From Zanthoxylum bungeanum (lineage: Eukaryota; Streptophyta; Magnoliopsida; Sapindales; Rutaceae), in the NCBI GenBank assembly GCA_019454045.1, contig SKCR01007818.1:558001-622000 (forward strand): DNA of 64,000 bases, read 5' to 3'. Made by a program: the position numbers and the translations under genes. How positions within the stretch are numbered: the stretch's first letter is position 1; each line of letters starts with the position of its first letter. This document shows positions 55,925 to 64,000 of this stretch, piece by piece. The notes under the pieces were generated by a model. The model saw nothing but the letters and a program-made list of their open reading frames with translations. It ran no database searches and was not told the DNA's origin.

Positions 55925-56242
55925 ATGACCAAGCACTTGCGGCCGTTGTATGTGAAAGCAAAAGCCAATGGGATACCCATCACCAAAGTATTGATTGACA
56001 ATGGAGCAGTCATCAATGCAATACCGTATAGGATGCTAGGGCGTTTAGCAAAGTCAGAGGAGGACCTCATCCCTACGGAAATAGTGCTAACCAGTTTCAA
56101 TGGAGGGGCGACAACGGCCAAAAGGGTCGTCCCACTAGACTTGCAAGTAGGAAGTACTACGAAGACGGCGGTGTTCTTCGTTATAGACGGGCCAACCACG
56201 TATAACATGATGTTGGGACGAGATTGGATACATGGTAGCTGA
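55925..56242 (+). pseudogene. Gypsy element 2 aspartic protease
   Basis: The motif VLIDNGAVINAIPYRML carries the catalytic Asp; Asn-Gly replaces the usual Thr/Ser-Gly. VFFVIDGPTTYNMMLGRDWI marks the C-terminal part of the fold. A TGA ends the frame at 56240. Downstream sequence (EYFMYEGNYGSTR, to 56548) is the protease-RT linker. Confidence 0.8.
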
Positions 56243-56585
56243 TGTATTCCTTCATCTCTTCATCAGTGTCTAGTTTTCTGAAACCATAAAGATGAGGTTG
56301 AAATTGTACACGCCGACAACAAGCCTTTCGCTGCAGAGATAAATTCGGCCGAGTACTTCATGTACGAAGGAAATTACGGGTCGACCCGAGTTATTGATGA
56401 AGGGGGAAGTTTGACCATTGTGGCTCAAAATGACGAGCCATACTCTACAAGTCTGCTAAACGACTTGTTCGCGCAAACAAGGCCAACCACAATAGTCTTT
56501 GGGGAGTCAACGTACAGCAGTACAAATGAAGAAGAACAAACAGAGTAAAGAGTAAGTCGCACTCGCAGCTACCAAGGCCAATCTA

Positions 56586-58850
56586 ATGGCCTATGTCACG
56601 GAACGAGAGAGTGAAGCTGAAGCTCAGGCCACGATTTCGGCCTTAAGGAACAAATTGTTAGCACACCAGACAGAAGACATGATAAAAGAGGCATGTTGGG
56701 TAGATTGTTTGCTGGAAGGAAGTCACAAGAGCGAACTGGAAGAAGAAGAATACGTTTTGAACGGACGGCATAAGGCGAGCGTATCAAGGGCACATAATGT
56801 ATTGGACGAGGTAAATCTGGGAAGCGAGGACGATAGACACATCACTTACATCAGCAAGGAACTAGAGGCCCAGGTACATGAAAAACTGATCCATTTATTA
56901 CGAAAATATAAAGACTATTTTGCTTGGGATTACAATGAAATGTCTGGTTTAGATAAAACCTTAGTAGAACATAGGTTGCCAATCATGTCGAGGCATAGAC
57001 CACATAATCAGCCTCCCCGAAGGTTTGCACCTAATGTTATGTATGACATTAAGAAAGAGGTTGAACGCCTTTTGGAGGCGAAGTTCATTAGGACGACCAG
57101 ATACGTAGAATGATTGTCAAACATCGTCCATATCATGAAAAAGAATGGAAAGCTAAGAATATGCATAGACTTTAGGAATTTAAACTTGGCGACACCAAAA
57201 AAATCAATACCCCATGCCAACGGTGGATTCTTTAGTAGACTCCACAGCAGGGTATCAGGTGTACTCTTTTATGGATGGGTATGCAGGCTATAATCAGATC
57301 TACATCGCCGAAAATGATATACATAAAACGACTTTTAGGTGCCCAGGTTCTTTAGGGTGTTATGAGTGGGTAGTAATGTCGTTCGGCCTAAAAAATGACG
57401 GGGCCACTTACCAGCGGGCCATGAATTTAATCTTTCATGACAAGATCGGAAAATTTGTAGAGGTCTATGTGGACGATATAGTGGCTAAATCTGTGACCAT
57501 GGAAGAACATTATAGCCAGTTAGCAATGGCTTTTGAGCGAATGAGAAAATTTAAACTGAAATTGAACCCTGCCAAATGTGCTTTCGGGGTGTGTGCAGGA
57601 AATTTCCTAGGTTTTCTAGTACACCAACAGGGGATTGAGATTGACATTAATAAATCTCAGGCAATCACCGAAGCTAAACCTCCCCGAAATAAGAAAGAGT
57701 TGCAGAGATTTTTAGGACAAATTAATTTCTTAAGACGATTTATCTCTAATTGTGCAGGAAAAACTAAAGTGTTCTCCTCCATGTTGAGGTTAAAGGACAA
57801 AGATGAATTCGTCTGGACCGAAGAACATCAAAAGGCTTTCGACAGTCTGAAGAAATATTTGTCACAGCCGCCAGTAATGGTACCCCATGTGCCAGGATGG
57901 CCTATGGAGTTGTACATATCAGCCGAAGAACGGTCCATAGCTGGGATGATCGCGCAAGACGATGACACGGATGTCGAAAGAGCCATTTATTATATAAGCA
58001 GACAATTGCTGAATTATGAATGTAATTATTCTCCAATGAAGAAATTATGTTTGGCTTTGTATTTTACAGGTACTAAAATATGTGTCTACCTTAGGCCGAA
58101 TATAGTGTACTTGATTACTAAAGTTAATATAATAAAGTACATGTTTTCTCGTCCTATCTTACATCAAAGAGTTGGTTTCTGGTCATTATCACTTTCAGAA
58201 TTTGATATACGGCATGAGCCCCAAAAGGCTGTAAAAAATCAAGCCTTAGCCGATTTCTTAGCTGACCACCCATGTTTGAGCACCATTAGAGAAATAGAGA
58301 TGGAATTAGACGAATGCAGTCTGAAACCATGGACGATGTATTTTGATGGGGATAGTCTTAGTCAGCCCATTGGGAGAATCGTTCTGTTTCCTAATCAGGT
58401 TGAACGAATATTGCACTAACAACCAGGCCGAATACAAAGCCTTGATATTTGGGTTGGAAATACTCCTCAATATGGGAGTAACACACGTGTCCATTAAAGG
58501 AGATTCGCAACTAGTGATCCAACAAGTAATAGGAACATTTAAATGTCAAAGCCCATCAGTCATGACACTATTAGATGTGGCCAAAGAGCTGGTAGATCAA
58601 TTTGACCATGCTGAGTTAGAACACGTTCCGAGGGCGAAGAACGAAGTTGCCAACAATTTGGCCCAAGCAGATTTCGGGTATAAACAGACAAACATAGATG
58701 GTATATATAGAAGCGAAGAAGTTAAGCCAGCCTTGATGAGACGAAATAGGGAGACGGATGTCATGACCATCGAAGTTGAAAAGGAGGACGATTGGAGAAG
58801 CGAGATCAAAGAATTTCTAGAACACCCGAAAGTGGGAAAGATCGAAGGCT
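56586..58850 (+). pseudogene. Gypsy element 2 reverse transcriptase and RNase H domains
   Basis: The RT begins at KYKDYFAWDYNEMSGLDKTL. A TGA at 57111-57113 replaces an expected Trp. The frame is then lost briefly before MPTVDSLVDSTAG (57214). Core motifs are SGYNQI-like GYAGYNQIYIAEND, SFGLKNDGATYQRAM and catalytic YVDD. A degenerate first RNase H (YISAEERSIAGMIAQ) follows. The second RNase H starts WTMYFDGDS (58328) and resumes after a frame change as NNQAEYKALIFGLEIL and IKGDSQLVIQQ. The protein cannot be made intact. Confidence 0.9.
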
Positions 58851-60066
58851 GAAACTCAAAGCCCTGAATTACGTGGTATCAGGAGATGTATTGTATAAGA
58901 AACGCCAAGACGGGCTGTTGTTGAAATGTGTAGGGCTATCGGAGTCCAAGACCATCATGGCCGAGATACATGAAGGTGTTTGTGGGGCTTACCAGGCCGG
59001 AATAAAGATGAGATGACTGATTATACAGAGCGGCTATTATTGGCCGAAGATGGGAGAATCATGCGTCTCGTATGCCAAATGATGTATTGCTTGTCAGAAG
59101 CATGGGCCCATTCAGAGGGCACCAGCAACCGAAATGATCTCTGTCATTAAACCATGGCCATTCATAGGATGAGCGATAGATTTGATAGGAAAAATCTATC
59201 ATGCATCAAGCAAGAGGCATACTTTCATTATCGTTGCTACCGACTTTTTTACCAAATGGGTGGAAGCTATTCCGGTAGTGGAAATCTCCCAAGAGCAGAT
59301 CATCAAATTCATAAAAGAGCATATCATTCACCGATTCGGTATACCGCAAACAATAATGGTAGACCATGACACTTCATTAAATGGCGAGAAGGTAAAAAGC
59401 TTCCTGGCCGAATACGAGATCCGGTTAGTGAACACCACTTCGTATTACCCTCAATCAAACGGTCAGGCAGAATCGTCCAATAAAACCCTTAAAGGATTGA
59501 TTCGGAAGATGGTGACAGACAACGCTAGGCGATGAGACAAATGTTTGAGTCAGACTCTATGGGCCTATAGGACGTCACCGCGAACGAGTACCTTGGTCAC
59601 GCCATTTCAATTAGTATATGGTCAAGAGGTCGTACTACCAGTCGAAATGAATATCGAATCCACTAGGGTGATGTTGCAAAAAGAGTTGACAAAGGAAGAC
59701 TACAACGAAGCAATGATCTAGAATTTGCTGGAATTGGACGATATTAAATGCGATGTGCTAAATCGTTTAGAAGCACAAAAGAGAAAAATAGCCAAGGAAT
59801 ATAATCTCAGAGTCATGGCTAAATCGTTCAGAAAAGGCGAATTAGTATGGAAAACTATATTACCACTTGGTGCTAAAGATCCGACATATGACAAATGGTC
59901 GCCTAATTGGAAAGGCCCATTCGAGGTAAAAGATGTGTTACCAAACGAGGCATATCATTTAAAATATTTAAACGGAAGGGCACATGCTAGGGCGATAAAT
60001 GGCAAATACTTGAAAAAATATATGCCCTCACTGTGGGAGCATGAAAATATAATGTCTTTGCAATAA
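58851..60066 (+). pseudogene. Gypsy element 2 integrase
   Basis: The zinc region shows EIHEGVCGAYQAGIKMR then CIACQKHGPIQRAPA. The DDE core has Asp in IIVATDFFTKWVEAIPV, TIMVDHDTSLNGEKV and Glu in NGQAESSNKTLKGL. The C-terminal domain (KGELVWKTI, WSPNWKGPFEV) ends YMPSLWEHENIMSLQ, TAA at 60064. In-frame stops at 59014, 59080, 59170, 59533 and 59719 are each one transition away from the Trp, Arg or Gln codon expected. Confidence 0.9.
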
Positions 60067-60300
60067 AAACAAAATGCAGTAATATAATAATGTATTTTTA
60101 TTAATTCAGGACGAAAATGTCCTCAAAAATACAAAGATTGGATGACTTAACGTCCTACAATGCATCATTGGCTTCGGCCCGAAGACCGCCATAAATCCCC
60201 GAGCAATTCCTTTATGGCCGAAAACATCTCGCTCATCAGATACCATTCCTTCTGCACTTCCGAATCCGCCGTCTCTAAATCGGCCGAGCTCTTCTCGAAA

Positions 60301-63300
60301 TCAATACGGGCCAAAACCTTCGTACTCTGCCAAAGAAGTATCCACCTCCGTTACTTGAACGGCAATAGCCCTCCTCTTAGCCTCTCTCCTCATACGGCTC
60401 TCTTTAATAAGACGTTGGATCTCATGTAATTGTCGCTCTAGGTCCACGAGAACCGATTCTTCAGTCACTATTTCATTCGTGGTCTCCCTCAAGTCTCGTG
60501 AAGAGTGTCGAGAGAACCGCAGAGTCTTTCTTTCTTCGTCATGGAAGAACGAAGCCCAATTTTTTGGCTATGTATATTGCGATACCGAGAGATAAGAGCC
60601 GTTATATCATTCTGCAGTTCTTGGAGGAAGAGCCGATCATCTACGGATATGGGCAAGGCATGAAGGGCTAGTAGTCGGCTTAATTCGGAGGAACTTCTGT
60701 CTAATCGGAGAATGTTCTCTTGCAGAGCGGCCTGGCCAATCTCAAATATAGTAAAAGAAGCATATTGACCGATGATCTCCCGAAGGACCTCCAGGTCCGT
60801 ACTGGCCCCGACCGAAGGCGATGAAGGCTGAAGTGGAACAGAAGACAATCGTCCAAGGCGATCCAAAATGTTCTGGACAGATTGCAGCAGCGGGTCGGAA
60901 GCCTGTGTACAAAGAAGAAATTAGCAGATGTAAACTGGAGTAATAAACTAAAGGAAGAGGAAAAGAGACTTACCACCCCATGCCCAACATTTGAGCTATA
61001 TGTCCTATCCACCGACGCCTCAAAAACATCAATATGCGGCTGCACAAGTTCTTGTTGAAGAGATGAAGGCGAAGGATCTGAAGATTATGGCTGAAGAGGA
61101 ACAAGAAATGACGGCCGTTCAGGAGACACGGCCCGAATGGGCGACGGCTCAGCAATAGGGGCATCCAGTAGCAATACTGGTCCTTCCCCAGAAGATTGGA
61201 CTGAGTGACCGGGAGACAATGGCCGTCCGGAAACAGCATATGGTTGAGCTGGAGAAGCAGAAGCTAACGGCCGATGAATTGGAGAGCAAGGAGCCGAAGA
61301 TAACGGCTGGACGAGCATAGAAAGTTCTTGTGCCAAAGGTACATGAGACATCGCCCGAGGAGGAGAGGGCGGGAGAGCAGAAGACGACGGCTGTCCAGGG
61401 GCCGAAGTTGGTTGCGCCAAGGAATCCGGAGATGCCGCATGTGGTGACGGTTGTTGCGGTACGGTTATGGGCTGAACATCTGCAGGGGAATCAGAATCAG
61501 AGGAATCAGAAATATAAATAACCTCATATTCTTTATAAATTCGACAAAGTACATCATCTTTGTACATAGACCGAGCGTTCTCTAAAAGCTCCAATTCGGC
61601 CAAGCTAAAAAGGTTGTCTATGTCCATATAACTCCCCCTAAGCCCTGTGGCAGACATCTTGCGTACCAAGGGGTAAAGCCGTTTGAGATGACGCCAAAGA
61701 GGCCCGTCATCCGGCCAAATAGGCTCTGGCACTTCAGCCTCGTCATCCGGGTCCTGCACAATTGGTACAGGATCGCACGAAGAGGGACATGCGAATAACG
61801 GATGGTCTCTTAGAATTTCCTCAACACCTGGACACGAATGACCAAATTCTATATGTGGCTCCGTACTTTAGGGATCGGCTCCGGACGAATTGCCGGTAAC
61901 AGTTGTATCGCCCTCTTCTGGCGGTTGCTCCACGATTGGAGCCTCGGCTGCTTCGTCCTCATCTGATGGAAGCTGAACAATCGGCACTTCAGCAGGTCTC
62001 ACTTCCTCGAGACCTTCAAATATGAGAGCTTCAGACCCCGAGTTTGGGTCGTCTCGGGCATTGTAGAGAGCGGCTCGATCCTAAGCGTCTGCACAAAGTA
62101 TAAAATTTTAAAAACCTCAATTTACATTAAACTTATGTATGAAAGAAGGCAGACTTCAAACTCGTACCTTAGGACGACGTACAAGTGGCACGTCTGAATC
62201 CCAGCTATGACGGGGAGAAGGCTGTTTCCTTTTAGCGTGCTTCATTTTCTTGGGGCTGGCTATTTCAGTTGCTTTCTTTGACCCTGCCGGCTTAGAAGAT
62301 TTGGGGGACAATTGGATAGTAGAAAACACCCTCATATAAGGCAAAGAAAATAATTTTTCACGGCCAGATGGCCAGAAACGGTCAAAAGAAGAATGTATCG
62401 ATGTACAAGAAGCAAAATGAACTATAACAAAAGAATAAAGCAAAGAATGAGTCTCCGATAAGGAATCTTTTACGTCAGAGACCAAAAGAACTTTAAAACG
62501 GTCTGATGAAGCGGAACGCGCATGGAAGAATGAAAGAGGCCATCCTTGAATAAGGCCAAGCTGACGGGCAACGAAGTTGGGCGAATACACCTCCACTCCA
62601 GCATTACCATTGGCCCCAGTCAAGAGTCATGAATCAGGTCGCGGCTGCACAAAAACTTACGCCATATGCGAAGACCTGATTCGTCCTCTTCCGACTGAGG
62701 AATATCATGAACGAATGACGGGTTTTCCACCACAGAAAAAGGGAAAAAAGAGGGAACCCGAGAAAGAGTATAGAAATATTCAAAGACAACTCGATGGAGG
62801 AGAGAGGACGGCCGAAGTTGGGTGAAAATAAGGCCGGCACATGGATAAGAATGATTTGAATCAATGGTACTGAAGACAGGGAAATAGGCTCTCAGCCAAA
62901 GCTGAACGAGCCATAGAGGGCCGGAGGCAATCGGTGAAGCCCCCGACCGAAGTTGTTTTTGAAGGACGGCTAATCCACGATAAATGACGGCCAACATGAA
63001 AGATGCAAAGTCCAAACGACGACCATTGGCAAGGTCAGAAGAGATAGGAAGATAACCCGCCACAGATTTTTGGTTGGGTGCGCAAATGATATATTTGCAA
63101 AGTCAATAGTGGAGGAATATCGTCCACTCCAACATCGAGACTGGACCGATCGATTTGGAAAAGGTACGGAGAAAGGTGGAGTAGGACAAAAAAACGAATG
63201 GTCCATTTGAAGAGGATGAAAACGGAAGTTTATGCAGGCCGAGATGGGCGCACCCAGAGAAGTTAGCCCGGTGAGAGCACCGATGTCACGAAGAGTAATA

Positions 63301-63772
63301 GTAACGGGACCAACAGGGAAATGAATACATTGTATTCAGAAGATCAAAAGAGTAAGGAAATAGGAAACATGTTGCGGTCAAAAGGAGGCAAGGCCAATGA
63401 AAGTTCGATGAAGGAAAGGAAGCCACATTCCTCTAGAAAGGCACGGGTATCCGCATGCAATAGTATACGTTGGAACCAAGACTCAAACTCGGCGTCGTGT
63501 TTAGGCCACGTGCGAATCGGGTTGGATTGAGCCAAAAGAGAAATATTAATTGGCTCCGAAAATGGGAGACCAGAAGATGAAGGGAACTGTTGAGCCAGCG
63601 GGGCTGTGGCAATGGTGTCGTCCTCAATAAAAATGGGACCAAGCGCACACTGGCCGTAGTTCTCATTGAGGGTATGAACACCGAAAGTGCTCACGAAGGA
63701 ATCGTCCAGCACCATCTTATAGTCGGCAAAAGTTGAGGAACTGGTTTTAGGGGCAGAAGAAGAAGACGCCAT
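60301..63772 (-). pseudogene. Antisense extra ORF: plant mobile domain plus Pro-rich linker and coiled coil
   Basis: ATG at 63770-63772 (MASSSSAPKTSSSTFADYKM). The plant mobile domain (PMD, PF10536) is recognisable: PVGPVTITLRDIGALTGL, DFASFMLAVIYRGLAVLQKQ, SGPLWLVQLWLRAYFP, and VEVYSPNFVARQLGLIQG. A Lys-rich segment follows (PKKMKHAKRKQPSPRHSW). Next come acidic and Pro/Ser-rich stretches (61100-61760), then a helical C-terminus (VDLERQLHEIQRLIKESRMR) ending at 60301. Introns fit at 62089-62167 (GTACGA...GCAG) and 60903-60973 (GTAAGT...ACAG). Frame changes near 63320 and 62600 and stops at 62081 and 61868 show damage. PMD proteins such as MAIL1/MAIN have silencing-related roles in Arabidopsis; the role in the transposon is unknown. 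Confidence 0.8.
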
Positions 63773-63849
63773 TAATACATGGTTGAAGGTCAGAATGGAG
63801 GTTTGCGAAGAGGGTCAAAAAGTAAAGTGAAAACCAGAAGAGGCCGAAT

Positions 63850-63860
63850 CCTTATATATG
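63850..63860 (-). promoter_or_regulatory. TATA box of the antisense gene in gypsy element 2
   Basis: The minus strand reads CATATATAAGG about 80 bp upstream of the ATG at 63772. This is a good plant TATA position and implies a promoter inside the element facing away from the 3' LTR. Confidence 0.6.
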
Positions 63861-64000
63861 CGGAACCATGATCCACTCCCGACCTCATTACCAACTCTAA
63901 TTCAAGTCAATAAGCTTCTATAAACCCCCTCAAACAAAGTTCTTAGTAGAGATGGCAAGGTTAGAATTTGCAATGTCGGTCTCATTTTGTATTTCGAATC

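Larger units (their letters stand above)
49759..64000 (+). mobile_element. Second Ty3/gypsy element, Tat-like, decayed, 3' end outside window
   Basis: Order on the plus strand: 5' LTR, primer site, gag (interrupted by a solo LTR), protease, RT, degenerate RNase H, second RNase H and integrase. An antisense gene occupies 60.3-63.8 kb. The 3' LTR is not reached. Without the 3.1-kb solo LTR, more than 11 kb of the element is visible. Many in-frame stops in gag-pol look like C-to-T or G-to-A changes, so the copy is old and probably was methylated. Divergence from gypsy element 1 is large at the protein level; it is a different family with the same layout. Confidence 0.9.

Noticed and set aside
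60109..60429. Host gene downstream of integrase on the plus strand
   Set aside because: The open frame is antisense to the coiled-coil exon of the PMD gene and has no domain.

Overview
The window is nuclear DNA from a flowering plant, most likely a core eudicot. Gene density is low, introns are AT-rich, and the proteins are plant-specific (ELF3, an arabinogalactan peptide, a plant ENTH epsin). LTR retrotransposons, tRNA-derived SINEs and hAT relics fill much of the rest. The species cannot be named from sequence alone.

Layout. 1-2.3 kb: a SINE cut by the window edge, a segment bounded by inverted repeats, and a solo LTR (1307-2314, target duplication AAAGT). 2.9-19.3 kb: a Ty1/copia-like element on the minus strand (target duplication CAAAG) that has lost protease, integrase and reverse transcriptase. 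Its gag is split by a nested 10.7-kb Ty3/gypsy element of Tat-like type (6786-17457). 19.9-20.1 kb: an arabinogalactan peptide gene. 20.3-23.8 kb: extremely AT-rich DNA with local tandem duplications. 24.4-27.2 kb: a GT14 glycosyltransferase with an Au-type SINE in its intron. 30.6-35.4 kb: ELF3 (minus). 37.6-42.9 kb: a ten-exon 3'-5' exonuclease/KH protein (plus), divergent from ELF3. 44.0-49.1 kb: an eleven-exon epsin (minus), convergent with the exonuclease gene. 49.8 kb to the end: a second gypsy element (plus), heavily decayed and cut by the window edge, with a 3.1-kb solo LTR inserted in its gag (51361-54468, target duplication TAAGG).

The five host genes look intact, with consistent splice sites and phases. 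ELF3 is an evening-complex scaffold of the circadian clock. The others act in surface glycosylation (GT14, AG peptide), nucleic-acid processing (exonuclease/KH) and clathrin traffic (epsin).

The most unusual feature is shared by the two gypsy elements. Each carries, between integrase and the 3' LTR, a long spliced gene on the strand opposite to gag-pol, with its own TATA box. The two antisense genes are unrelated in their N-terminal domain: a Transposase_28-like ('gypsy-type transposon') domain in element 1 and a plant mobile domain in element 2. Both end in a predicted coiled coil. In element 1 a 67-bp minisatellite, in which each unit carries three hairpins, lies directly upstream of the antisense promoter. 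A separate oddity is a 93-bp segment, 84/93 identical by hand alignment, shared between the copia internal region and the 3.1-kb solo LTR although nothing around it is similar.
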